Assembly: GCA_030625775.1 (NCBI GenBank)
Contig: DAOUQC010000053.1
Coordinates: 1 to 35,723 of the forward strand
Length of the DNA: 35,723 nt
Reading direction: 5' to 3'
Source of the DNA: Verrucomicrobiota bacterium
GTDB lineage: Bacteria > Verrucomicrobiota > Verrucomicrobiia > Verrucomicrobiales > DEV007
The position numbers and the translations under genes were made by a program. Positions 18,243 through 25,806 of the stretch are shown here, piece by piece (within the stretch, counting starts at the first letter, position 1; each line of letters begins with the position of its first letter). The notes beneath the pieces are model-generated. The model saw only the letters and a program-made list of their open reading frames with translations. It searched no databases and had not been told where the DNA came from.

Positions 18243-18347
18243 TGGATTATGAATTATGAATGAGGGGGGAGAGATGCAAAATACAATACCATTGCGTGGG
18301 TGTTGGGGGCGTTCGGGAGGAAAGGATGGGCAATCCATTTTACGGGG
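18243..18347 (+). repeat. Family 2 palindromic repeat, copy 1
   Basis: It begins 14 bp after the sbcC stop with a direct repeat (ATTATGAATTATGAATGAG). The core of paired imperfect palindromes is next: TGCAAAATACAATACCATTG on the left and GGGCAATCCATTTTACGG on the right, joined by a G-rich GTGGGTGTTGGGGGCGTTCGGG. The same order and spacing occur in copy 3 (23788-23888). It ends one base before family 1 copy C, so the two repeat families sit side by side. Confidence 0.7.
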
Positions 18348-18348
18348 T

Positions 18349-18530
18349 GTGGGACAAATTTGACTTTGACCGCTTTGCTTGACCTTGCAGGTCACCTGAC
18401 TCGCTTCGCTCGGCTGTCTATCTTCGCTTCGCTACGGTTCCATATTTGTCGAGTGGTGATTACGTCATGCTTGAATGACAGAAACGGAGCAGGAGTGTAA
18501 CGTAGACCGCCGGAGGCAATTTTGTCCCAC
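18349..18530 (+). repeat. Family 1 dispersed element, copy C (182 bp)
   Basis: It starts GTGGGACAAATTTGACTTTG and ends GCAATTTTGTCCCAC, inverted repeats of one another. Its first 50 bases equal copy A (330-379). It then lacks about 32 bases present in A and resumes with TCGCTTCGCTCGGCTGTC, staying identical through GTTCCATATTTGTCGAGTGG. It lies between the convergent sbcC and response-regulator genes. Confidence 0.75.
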
Positions 18531-18588
18531 GGGGACGGGGATCCATGTTATGGGGGGTGAGTGTGGGGTTTTTTGGGATTTTGCCAAG

Positions 18589-19278
18589 TCAGCGGACTCG
18601 ATAACCCACACCCCGGACGGTTTCGATCAAGGTGGGCTTGGTCGGGTCGAGTTCGATGTGTTTGCGTAACTTTACGATGTGTTGGTCGAGGGTGCGTGAC
18701 TCGGGGTAATAGTCAATTCCCCAGCAATGGTTGAGTAAGGAGTCGCGGCGGACAGCTTCTCCACGGTGCTGATGAAGGAAAGATAGAATCGATATTTCCC
18801 GGGGGGACAACTCGACCTCGGCACTGTCGGAGTTGCGAGTGGCACGTAGTTGGGCTGGATAAACCGTGAGTTCTTCAGCGATGCAAAAACTGTTGGGTGT
18901 CTGGTCGTGGCTCGACCTTTCTGAGCGTCGTAGAGCTGAGCGGATGCGGGCGAGCAGTTCGTGTTTGCCAAAAGGTTTGCGAATGAAATCATCGGCGCCG
19001 AGTTCGAGTCCGACAACGACATCGATCTCTTCGTTCTTGGCAGAAAGAAAGAGGATGGGGAGCATTTTGTCACTAGCGCGAATGTGTCGGCAGACTTCGT
19101 AACCGTCGGCTTCGGGCATCATGATATCGAGGCAGACGAGATCAGGATTTTCCTGCTCCCAGATTTGCATGGCCTGCTTGCCGGTCTTGGCGAGTAAGGT
19201 GGAAAAGCCCTCGCTGCTCAGGCAGGCGTCGATGGATTCCAGGGTAACGGGATCGTCTTCGGCGATGAGGATTTTCAT
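18589..19278 (-). CDS. OmpR/PhoB-family response regulator
   Basis: A DNA-binding response regulator of 229 residues. The receiver domain (1-115) has the acidic pair Asp8-Asp9, the phosphorylation site Asp51 in CLDIMMPEADG, Ser79 in LFLSA and Lys101 in RKPF. A winged-helix output domain (about 130-229) ends VRGVGYRVR, the standard OmpR-type C-terminus, with the recognition-helix region SRTLDQHIVKLRKHIE. The ATG at 19278 gives the canonical MKILIAEDD opening. A longer frame upstream overlaps the kinase gene and is rejected. It is the last gene of a four-gene leftward unit, 25 bp after the kinase gene, and is the evident partner of that kinase. Its targets are unknown. Confidence 0.93.
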   Translation of the reverse strand: MKILIAEDDPVTLESIDACLSSEGFSTLLAKTGKQAMQIWEQENPDLVCLDIMMPEADGYEVCRHIRASDKMLPILFLSAKNEEIDVVVGLELGADDFIRKPFGKHELLARIRSALRRSERSSHDQTPNSFCIAEELTVYPAQLRATRNSDSAEVELSPREISILSFLHQHRGEAVRRDSLLNHCWGIDYYPESRTLDQHIVKLRKHIELDPTKPTLIETVRGVGYRVR

Positions 19279-19303
19279 TTGTTGTGGCCTAGTGGAATTT
19301 GGA

Positions 19304-20914
19304 TCACGATGCCATGGTAACAACGTTTTTTACAGACAGGGGAAGAGTCAGAATGAAACGGCAACCTTCATGACTTGTTTGATCACAGGGTTCCATCACC
19401 AGTTTTCCGTTCATGCTTTCTGCCAGGTCGCGGGCGATGGCGAGTCCAAGACCGGTTCCAGAAACTCCCTCAGTGGTTGCATCGCTGAGGCGGACGAAGG
19501 GTTTGAAAATTCGAGCAGCTTCTGATGCTGGAACACCCGGGCCAAAGTCGGTGATGGAGAGGGAGACCGTTTTGTTGCTTGAGATTGCCTTGATCGAGAT
19601 TTCAAATTTACCGCCGTCGGCAGCATATTTTTCTACGTTGGATATGAGGTTGCCGATGATCTGGCTGAGGGCATCGGGATCGACGAGAGCAAAAACCGGG
19701 GAATCAGGCAGGGATTGTCGAGCAGTGAGATTTTTGCGCGAAAGGGTGGGAGCGAACTGGAATAATACAGAGTCAATAATCTGTTTAACATCACAGGGGA
19801 TAAGTCGTAGTATTTGCCGGGATTTTTCAGAGAATGGGTGGGTTTTTTCACGGGTGGAAAAGGTGAGTACATTTTCAAGCAAACGGCTGAGGCGATTGGC
19901 TTCTTCACTTATCAGCTCGAGACGTTTTATTTGAGGGCGATTTTCATTCGTAAGCGAATCGGAAAGAAGGTCGATATTGAGGAGAATATTGGTCATCGGG
20001 GTACGAAGTTCATGGGAGATTTGATTCACGAAGGAGACCCGTTGTTCGGCGAGATGAAGAGCACGTTGCTGCTGGGTGTAGCCAAAAATACCGGCAATTA
20101 CCAGTACCACAGCTAATGTCGCGGAGCCTATCAGAACTGGTTGATTGTAGGCAATGGTCATTTCTTTTTTTCCCCAGGAAGAAATTTTCCAATCGCCGAA
20201 GGTGGAGGGTAAGGGGATAAGAAGATCAGGATCGCTTCCAGTAATGGGGACTTCCGTTGAGATGATGACCTTTCCAGAGGGGTTTTGCAGTGTTGCGGGA
20301 ATTCCTGCTGCCTCAATCGGAGCAAAAGCGTCAGTCAACCAGTCGGCTAGGGCGGCATCCATTTCGGCAGATGTTATCTCTGGATTGATTCGCAATACCA
20401 TGACGGTTTTGTAATCGAGTCTGGCAGCAAAATGGGGGGGGTGTCCGGGTTGTCTGATCCATTGGAAGTCGACGCCGGATTTTGCTCTTTTAATTTCTGC
20501 TATATCGACAATGATGCCCCCGCTTACAGAGGGGTCCCCGCTTTGCCGGGGCAGAGAAATTGGGCTTGAACGGTCCGTTTCCCGCAAGTCGAGATAATTG
20601 GGGTTTTGAGCTTCTCTGAAAATGCTCACCTGCTCGACGCCGACAATATTACGACAGATTGCGGAGATTTTTATGTTACTGGATCCAGAATGAATCTGAT
20701 CCCGAATATCGAGCAAGTGTTTTTGGTAGAGTGAATCGAGGCTTCCGAGTTCCTCAAGAAGCCGGGTGGAAAAATTTGATAGCGGTTTACGATCCTGCTT
20801 CAGAGTGGTGGTTTTTTCCTCGCGGGCAAAACGAAAGCCAATGATCAGCACAGTGACCGCTGAAATCAGGATCAGGCTTAGAATTGCGAGGGGGATGTGT
20901 TTGGCTGATGGCAT
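19304..20914 (-). CDS. Sensor histidine kinase with large periplasmic domain
   Basis: The 536-residue protein starts at ATG 20914. The in-frame TTG three codons upstream is less likely. Membrane helix 1 is about 8-28 and helix 2 about 258-279, framing a periplasmic sensor of roughly 225 residues that matches no domain recognised here. The HisKA domain has NQISHELRTPMTNILL with phosphoacceptor His301. The ATPase domain shows the N box (NLISNVEKYA), ITDFGPGVP and the G2 box GTGLGLAIARDLA. All catalytic boxes are present. It lies 25 bp after the secretin-core gene A and 25 bp before the response regulator, so the signal it reads probably concerns the two secreted proteins of the same unit. That functional link is inferred from gene order. 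Confidence 0.92.
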   Translation of the reverse strand: MPSAKHIPLAILSLILISAVTVLIIGFRFAREEKTTTLKQDRKPLSNFSTRLLEELGSLDSLYQKHLLDIRDQIHSGSSNIKISAICRNIVGVEQVSIFREAQNPNYLDLRETDRSSPISLPRQSGDPSVSGGIIVDIAEIKRAKSGVDFQWIRQPGHPPHFAARLDYKTVMVLRINPEITSAEMDAALADWLTDAFAPIEAAGIPATLQNPSGKVIISTEVPITGSDPDLLIPLPSTFGDWKISSWGKKEMTIAYNQPVLIGSATLAVVLVIAGIFGYTQQQRALHLAEQRVSFVNQISHELRTPMTNILLNIDLLSDSLTNENRPQIKRLELISEEANRLSRLLENVLTFSTREKTHPFSEKSRQILRLIPCDVKQIIDSVLFQFAPTLSRKNLTARQSLPDSPVFALVDPDALSQIIGNLISNVEKYAADGGKFEISIKAISSNKTVSLSITDFGPGVPASEAARIFKPFVRLSDATTEGVSGTGLGLAIARDLAESMNGKLVMEPCDQTSHEGCRFILTLPLSVKNVVTMAS

Positions 20915-20939
20915 GCGATCCAAAAGCGTATCAGGAGTG

Positions 20940-21770
20940 TTAATGATAGGGAATCAAATCTGCTCGTACTAGAACGAGGATTTTTTTATCCTTGTTACGC
21001 GGAGGGGTGTGGATGCCGAGTAGATTGTATTTTCCGGGAGCCACTTCAATCTGGGTGATGTCCTTCATAGTGTAAAAAGCAGGCATCAAGACGTTTTCAA
21101 CACCCCAGGCGCTATTCTCAAAACCTTTGCGGGTGAAATAATGATCCTCCAGCCGGGTAACGATAGTAGGTGAGAGACTAAGAGTGATGAGCTTGTGATC
21201 GGAGGACAAAATGGGGTCGACTTCAAGTATGCTGCCGATTTTTTTCAGGTCAAAAGTATTCGGTATGGCATGAGTCATGTGGATTTCAGATTCTCCCGGA
21301 CCCTTTTTTTTGTGACTGGGTTCCGAGCTGCTTTCTGCTCCAACATAAGGGAGAACCGGGGATTCGTAATTTGTAGGGTAATAATCCTCACGCACGGATT
21401 CCGTAAGGGCTCTTTGGCCACTTCTTCCTCGAATCCACATGGTCTCCACCAGTTCGGCATCCCCTTTGTCGATCGCTTGTTCCAATGCGTCACGCAATTC
21501 AGCAACATCACTTGCTTTTGATGTGAATTCTCCAAGCAATGTGTTGGCCTTTTTGGAATCCAGGGAGATGTATTCGATCAAAATGCCGATGGAGGGTTTG
21601 ATGCCTGCAAAACCGACGTTTCCTTTGCCGTCCTTAGTGAAAAAGACTTTCTTTTTGACTTCAGTATTCTTTTTTTCTGCAATAGGGGCCCCGGCTTTTT
21701 CTTGTGCCGGCAGGGTTGCGGGAGAGAGGGTTAGGAAGAGGGCGCTTATTAGGGGAAATGTAAATTTCAT
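20940..21770 (-). CDS. Secreted secretin-core-like protein, paralogue A
   Basis: The 276-residue protein has a signal peptide (about 1-22, ending ATLPA-Q). The rest resembles the C-terminal core of secretins of the type II pathway, without the N0/N1 ring domains or any pilotin-binding tail. Recognisable pieces, in order, are IGILIEYISLD (61-71), the RSGQR-x-TESVREDYYPTNY stretch (116-135, like the SGQxA...REFxYPTEY of verrucomicrobial secretins), IGSILEVDPILSSD (178-191) and the closing strands KYNLLGIHTP and KKILVLVRADLI. About 46 of 80 residues in the first core segment match the neighbouring paralogue by hand count. A secretin-derived periplasmic or outer-membrane protein is the best description. 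Pore formation is doubtful because the protein is so short. It is the second gene of the four-gene unit. Confidence 0.65.
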   Translation of the reverse strand: MKFTFPLISALFLTLSPATLPAQEKAGAPIAEKKNTEVKKKVFFTKDGKGNVGFAGIKPSIGILIEYISLDSKKANTLLGEFTSKASDVAELRDALEQAIDKGDAELVETMWIRGRSGQRALTESVREDYYPTNYESPVLPYVGAESSSEPSHKKKGPGESEIHMTHAIPNTFDLKKIGSILEVDPILSSDHKLITLSLSPTIVTRLEDHYFTRKGFENSAWGVENVLMPAFYTMKDITQIEVAPGKYNLLGIHTPPRNKDKKILVLVRADLIPYH

Positions 21771-21797
21771 TGGATTTTTTTTGAAGTTGAAGGGAAT

Positions 21798-22676
21798 TTA
21801 TTTTGCAAGAAACAGATCTGTTTTTAGCAGGACGATGATGCGTTTACCGGGTTCTTTATAGGGGGTGTGAAAGCCTAGTAAGTTGTAGTTGCCAGGGATT
21901 GTTGTGATTTGGAGGGTGGTCTTATTTATGTAGAAGCTGGCCATTGAGATATTGTCGATTCCGTGAGCCGTGTGCTCGAAGCCCGGGCGGGTGAAGTGGC
22001 GATCCTCCAGCCGGGTGACAATTTCAGGGGCAAGGGAGATATCGATCATGTTGCTGTCCGAGGAGATGACAGGATCAACTTCCAGTGTCAGTCCGACGTG
22101 GCGCGTTTCGAATGCGGTGGGAGTGGCAGAAGTGATATGGATTTGGGAACTCGTGCGTTCCTTAATATCCGTATTCTGCGAGGCTTTCGCTGTCTGCTGT
22201 TTTGTGCCGGTCTGAGAGGATTGCAGCGCTTCGTCCTGGGGTTCAATTGGGGCATTACCACCAATGATTTCCGGGGGGGTATATTCGGTGGGGTAAATGT
22301 CTTCCCTTACCGATTCTGTTTTAACGCGTTGTCCGCTCAGGCCTCGGAGCCATCCTGTTTCGATCAATTCAGCTTGTCCTTTTTTTATCATTTCACCCAG
22401 TGTGTCACGCAGTTCTCCGGCATCTGCTGCTTTGGGGGAATATTGGCTGATTAACTTGTTGGCCTTTCGGTGATCCAGTTTGAAATACTCAAGCAGGATG
22501 GCGACCTGGGGGCTGCTCTTTTTTTCGACAACTTTGGAGTCGGTATTGCTTTGTTTTTTTGTATCGTTATTCTCCTTTTTATTTTGTGCTGACAGGGGTG
22601 CCATGAGGGCGATGAGAATGCAGAGTGCCAGGGCTGGGCAGAGAAGCGTGTGTTTGATGGGGCTTTTTTTATTCAT
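21798..22676 (-). CDS. Secreted secretin-core-like protein, paralogue B
   Basis: The tandem paralogue of the preceding protein, 292 residues from ATG 22676. A TTG six codons upstream is possible but unneeded. The signal peptide ends LMAPLSA-Q (30/31) and is followed by a lysine-, asparagine- and serine-rich linker. The core has VAILLEYFKLD (58-68), LSGQR-x-KTESVREDIYPTEY (113-132), then a longer glutamine/threonine-rich insert (about 140-178) than in A. The strongly secretin-like TPTAFETRHVGLTLEVDP (185-202) comes next, and the final strands are NYNLLGFHTP and RIIVLLKTDLF. As in A, the N-terminal ring domains are missing. It heads the four-gene unit (27 bp before paralogue A). Its upstream region contains a family 2 repeat. 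Paralogues in tandem point to duplication followed by divergence of the insert. Confidence 0.65.
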   Translation of the reverse strand: MNKKSPIKHTLLCPALALCILIALMAPLSAQNKKENNDTKKQSNTDSKVVEKKSSPQVAILLEYFKLDHRKANKLISQYSPKAADAGELRDTLGEMIKKGQAELIETGWLRGLSGQRVKTESVREDIYPTEYTPPEIIGGNAPIEPQDEALQSSQTGTKQQTAKASQNTDIKERTSSQIHITSATPTAFETRHVGLTLEVDPVISSDSNMIDISLAPEIVTRLEDRHFTRPGFEHTAHGIDNISMASFYINKTTLQITTIPGNYNLLGFHTPYKEPGKRIIVLLKTDLFLAK

Positions 22677-22755
22677 GAATCGTATTTTATCCAAGTTGTT
22701 GTTTTGAGGGTCAAATTACTGTGAAAGGTTTGTAAAAGTTCTGTAAAAAGGAAAA

Positions 22756-22868
22756 GGGTGCTTGGGGCTTGGAGACGTTCGGGGAAACGGATTGGTAATC
22801 AATTTACGGGGTGGTTTTTGGGGGAGATGTAAAACGCAATGCCATTGCGTGGGTGCTTGGGCGTTGCC
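22756..22868 (+). repeat. Family 2 palindromic repeat, copy 2 (rearranged)
   Basis: The same sequence blocks as the other copies but in swapped order. The right-hand block comes first (GTTCGGGGAAACGGATTGG, then AATCAATTTACGGGGTGG). The left-hand block (GTAAAACGCAATGCCATTGC, then GTGGGTGCTTGG) comes second. This is what two partial tandem units would give. The perfect palindrome CGCAATG-C-CATTGCG is intact. It lies between the divergent secretin-like and isochorismatase genes and ends about 30 bp before the latter's start. Confidence 0.65.
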
Positions 22869-22899
22869 GAGGCTTGTAGGGGTGTGGTAGCTTGTGGGC

Positions 22900-23790
22900 A
22901 TGAAATTTCACTTTACCTTGTCGCGAGCGATGCTCTGCGCTTTGATTTTGATTGTGAGCCCCTTTGTCCATGCTGAAAACGACAAGCTTGTTTTGAAGCT
23001 GCGTTCGAGGTTGGCGGATGGAGGCGCGGTAAAGCTGGATCAGGTTGAATGGGATCCGGGAAAGACTGCGCTGATTATCTGCGATATGTGGGATGATCAT
23101 TGGTGCAAGTCTGCTTCACGGAGGGTTACTGAAATGGCTCCGGTGCTGAATGAAACGATCAAGGCGGCGCGTGAGAAAGGGGTCTTTATTATCCATGCAC
23201 CCAGCTCGGTGACTGATTTTTACAAGGGCACACCGCAGCGTAAACTTGCACAACAAGCGATTTTTGTGAAAACTCCGAAACCACTATCAACTAAGGATCG
23301 CTGGGGGACGAAGTGGTGCTGGCCGGATCCGGAGTTCGAGGGGGTGCTGCCGATTGATGATTCGGATATGGGTTGCAGTTGCAAGGAGCCGAAATGTGAA
23401 ATCAAACCACCGTGGACTAGGCAAAACAAGTTGATCGATATGGTAGAGGGGGATGCGATCACTGATAATGGACAGGAAACCTGGAATCTGCTTGAAGAGC
23501 GGGGAATCAAAAATGTTATTCTAGCCGGCGTGCATTTGAATATGTGTGTGCTGGGTAGGCCTTTTGGGATTCGTCAGATGGTCAAGCAAGGTAAGAGCGT
23601 GGCGTTGATGCGTGACATGACGGATACGATGTACAACCCGGGTCGTCCGCCGGGGGTTGATCATTTTAGCGGAACGGATCTGGTCATCGAGCATGTGGAG
23701 AAATTCTGGTGCCCGTCTTTTACCAGCAATGATATTACCGGGGACAAGGCTTTTCGTTTTACCAGGGACAAGCGGGGTGGAGGGGGATGA
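22900..23790 (+). CDS. Exported isochorismatase-family cysteine hydrolase
   Basis: A 296-residue protein with a signal peptide (about 1-25, FVHA-END). The isochorismatase-like alpha/beta fold shows TALIICDMWDDHWC with the catalytic Asp62 and GVHLNMCVLGRPFGIRQM with the nucleophile Cys216. A lysine or arginine of the triad lies near 174-177 (RQNK). Between the two halves is an insert carrying Cys140, Cys159, Cys161 and Cys166 (MGCSCKEPKCE), which could form disulfides or bind metal in the periplasm. Members of this fold hydrolyse amides or vinyl ethers, and the substrate here is unknown. The start is ATG 22900, and a GTG two codons upstream is an alternative. The C-terminus, RGGGG, is encoded by the G-rich tract at the edge of a family 2 repeat. 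Confidence 0.85.
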   Translation: MKFHFTLSRAMLCALILIVSPFVHAENDKLVLKLRSRLADGGAVKLDQVEWDPGKTALIICDMWDDHWCKSASRRVTEMAPVLNETIKAAREKGVFIIHAPSSVTDFYKGTPQRKLAQQAIFVKTPKPLSTKDRWGTKWCWPDPEFEGVLPIDDSDMGCSCKEPKCEIKPPWTRQNKLIDMVEGDAITDNGQETWNLLEERGIKNVILAGVHLNMCVLGRPFGIRQMVKQGKSVALMRDMTDTMYNPGRPPGVDHFSGTDLVIEHVEKFWCPSFTSNDITGDKAFRFTRDKRGGGG

Positions 23791-23888
23791 ATTGTGAATT
23801 GTGAATGAGGGGGAGGATGTAAAACGCAATGCCATTGCGTGGGTGTTGGGGATGTTCGGGGGAAACGGATTGGCAATCCATTTTACGG
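23788..23888 (+). repeat. Family 2 palindromic repeat, copy 3
   Basis: The best-preserved copy. It has TGAATTGTGAATTGTGAATG, a G-run, GTAAAACGCAATGCCATTGC, GTGGGTGTTGGGGATGTTCG, then GGATTGGCAATCCATTTTAC. Two short palindromes (CGCAATG-C-CATTGCG and GGATTG-G-CAATCC) are flanked by inverted GTAAAA / TTTTAC ends. By hand, 16 of 21 bases match between the left arm and the reverse complement of the right arm. The first three bases are the stop codon of the isochorismatase-family gene. It lies between that gene and the convergent sulfatase gene and could act as a bidirectional terminator. Confidence 0.75.
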
Positions 23889-23906
23889 AAGAGGTGCAAA
23901 TTGCAG

Positions 23907-25283
23907 TCAGGGCTTTTTCTGGCCCTGCAGATGCCAATCGTGGCCGTCGGCCATGATGCTGGCGTTGATTTTTAAGAGCTTTGTTTTCAGCTGTTCAAGA
24001 AGCTTGGGTTTGTCGGCAGCAAGATTTTTTGTCTGGGCAGGGTCATTCTTGAGGTTGAAGAGTTGGTAGCCTTTATAACCGCCGGTCTTTATCGTAGGGA
24101 TCCAGGCTTCCTGGAACATGTTGTTTTTTGAGACTTCGAAGTCGGGTTCTGCGACGAGGGAATAGTCGCCATCGCGCATGGCCACAATCGGGCGGGCTTT
24201 TTGTAAATGCCAGAACAGGGGCTGGTGCCGTTGGAATCTTTTCTCACCGCCCTTCAGCAGTGAAGAAAGATCGGATCCGTCCAAGTGCACGCCTTTTGGT
24301 TTTTCCAGATTGAGTAGTCCGCAGACGGTTGGCAGCACGTCGACCAGTCCTGCGGGAGCATTGGTGACCCGGTTTTCGAGGATGACGCCGGGCCAGTTGA
24401 AAATGCCAGGCACTCGAATGCCGCCTTCCCAGTTCATGCCTTTACGCCCACGTAAACCTCCGGTCCGGTCATCGCGATAGCTGCCGTTGTCCGAGCCATA
24501 GATGATGAGGGTGTTTTTCGGATCAGCGATCTGCTTGAGCTTGGCAAGCAGGCGGCCAATGGCCCGGTCGGTATTGTCGACTGTGCCGGAATAGACGGCG
24601 CCTTTGTCTCTCAGTTTGCCGTATTCGGAAACGATTTCATCCGGTGCGGCGATGGGGGCATGGGGTTCGTGAAACCAGATATTGAGAAAAAAAGGAGCGT
24701 CGGCTTTACGGTGTTGATCGAGCCAGGTGATCGCTTCGTCGACGATGATCTGGCACGAGTAACCTTTGATTTCTCCGACGGCTTCACCATTGCGAATAAA
24801 ATTATTCGGATTGTGGTGACTGGGGATGGCATTGTTCGCGGTGGCAAACCAATAGTCGAAGCCGTGTTTGTCGGGGGTCGGTTTGTTGCGAACTTTGGTG
24901 GGCAGCCCGAGATGCCACTTGCCGATATGGGCAGTGGAGTAGCCGGCTTTTTTCAGGATTTCCGCCAAAGTGATCTCCCGTTCCAACAGGTGGGAGTTTT
25001 GTGACTCATCATGGATCCAACTGTAAACTCCTGCACGAATGTGGTGGCGTCCGGTTAGCAATACGGCGCGAGAGGGAGAGCAGACTGCGCATCCGGAATA
25101 AAAATCTGAAAAGCGGGTTCCTGTGGCTGCCAGCGAATCAATGTTTGGTGTTTTAACCGGACCACCGTAACAGCCAACGTCCTGATAGCCAAGATCATCC
25201 GATAAGAGCATCACCACATTGGGTCTGGCTTGAAGTGAGGCGGTGAGAGTGAGGAAGAATGAGAGGAAGAGAAAACGGTTCAT
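23907..25283 (-). CDS. Exported formylglycine-dependent sulfatase
   Basis: A 458-residue arylsulfatase-family enzyme with an N-terminal signal peptide (about 1-19). The metal-binding opening PNVVMLLSDDLGYQDVGCYG includes Asp29 and Asp30. The catalytic motif is CSPSRAVLLTGR, with Cys68 as the residue converted to formylglycine. The second signature AGYSTAHIGKWHLG follows, then the metal-site region YGSDNG. It would remove sulfate esters from polysaccharides or small molecules in the periplasm, a common trait of marine Verrucomicrobiota and Planctomycetes. The maturation enzyme (anaerobic or aerobic FGE) is not in the window. The start is ATG 25283. It is convergent with the isochorismatase gene. 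The nearest upstream relic is a broken DUF1501 gene, a frequent sulfatase neighbour. Confidence 0.93.
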   Translation of the reverse strand: MNRFLFLSFFLTLTASLQARPNVVMLLSDDLGYQDVGCYGGPVKTPNIDSLAATGTRFSDFYSGCAVCSPSRAVLLTGRHHIRAGVYSWIHDESQNSHLLEREITLAEILKKAGYSTAHIGKWHLGLPTKVRNKPTPDKHGFDYWFATANNAIPSHHNPNNFIRNGEAVGEIKGYSCQIIVDEAITWLDQHRKADAPFFLNIWFHEPHAPIAAPDEIVSEYGKLRDKGAVYSGTVDNTDRAIGRLLAKLKQIADPKNTLIIYGSDNGSYRDDRTGGLRGRKGMNWEGGIRVPGIFNWPGVILENRVTNAPAGLVDVLPTVCGLLNLEKPKGVHLDGSDLSSLLKGGEKRFQRHQPLFWHLQKARPIVAMRDGDYSLVAEPDFEVSKNNMFQEAWIPTIKTGGYKGYQLFNLKNDPAQTKNLAADKPKLLEQLKTKLLKINASIMADGHDWHLQGQKKP

Positions 25284-25484
25284 GATGAGCTTTCATTACA
25301 GGGACGAGCAAGATTTTTCAAGGGGGGAGCAAGTTTTTTTAAGGGAGGAGGGGGAGTTTCTGGTTCCTGATGCTTTGTTCTTTCTATTTGATTGGGAGGC
25401 GGAAAACACGAAGCACAAAGAATAGCGAGCAGCGTTTCAACTAAACAGGGCTTTCATCGCTTCGCTGTGGTAAAGGAAATGGGG

Positions 25485-25766
25485 CTAGTCAATTTTGTCA
25501 GAGGAACCGATGCCTCGCTCTTTTTGAACACCACCACCGGCGGGAAAAACAGATTGCAGGGCATCCCAGTGTTCGTATCCCGGCAGGGGGACTTTGGTAA
25601 TCTTAGGTACACGGCCAAATTTGCAGGTCATTACATTCAGGGTGTCTTTGAGTAGACCACGATCTTGAAGGTCATCGAGCAGGGCTGGAATTGCACGTTC
25701 CATCGGCGGAAGCAGGAAGTTCTTGTGATTGGGGAAGTTTTTCATCGCTTTCGGGATGAAGGGCAT
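25485..25766 (-). pseudogene. DUF1501 gene remnant (C-terminal fragment)
   Basis: The 93-codon frame matches only a late segment of DUF1501 proteins. AIPALLDDLQDRGLLKDTLN, KFGRVPKIT, GYEHWDALQSVFPAGGG and GSSDKID line up with NAVSALIEDLKAEGLFDKTL, EFGRTPRIN, GRDHHSAVFTTMWAGGG and GSSDENG of the intact gene at 33814-35124. The upstream three quarters and the last 60 or so residues are missing. The conserved EFGRTP and GRDH motifs have decayed to KFGRVP and GYEH. It ends at a stop codon with no continuation found in the other frames of 25284-25484. The front end runs into the start region of the rightward gene at 25807. This is a degraded remnant of a second DUF1501 locus. Confidence 0.75.
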
Positions 25767-25806
25767 TAATTATGAAGCGAATCTTGACGGGGTGGAATCA
25801 CAGCCA

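Noticed and set aside
18243-23888. The repeated palindromes as a CRISPR array
   Set aside because: The copies are kilobases apart, one per gap between genes, with no regular spacer pattern and no cas genes.
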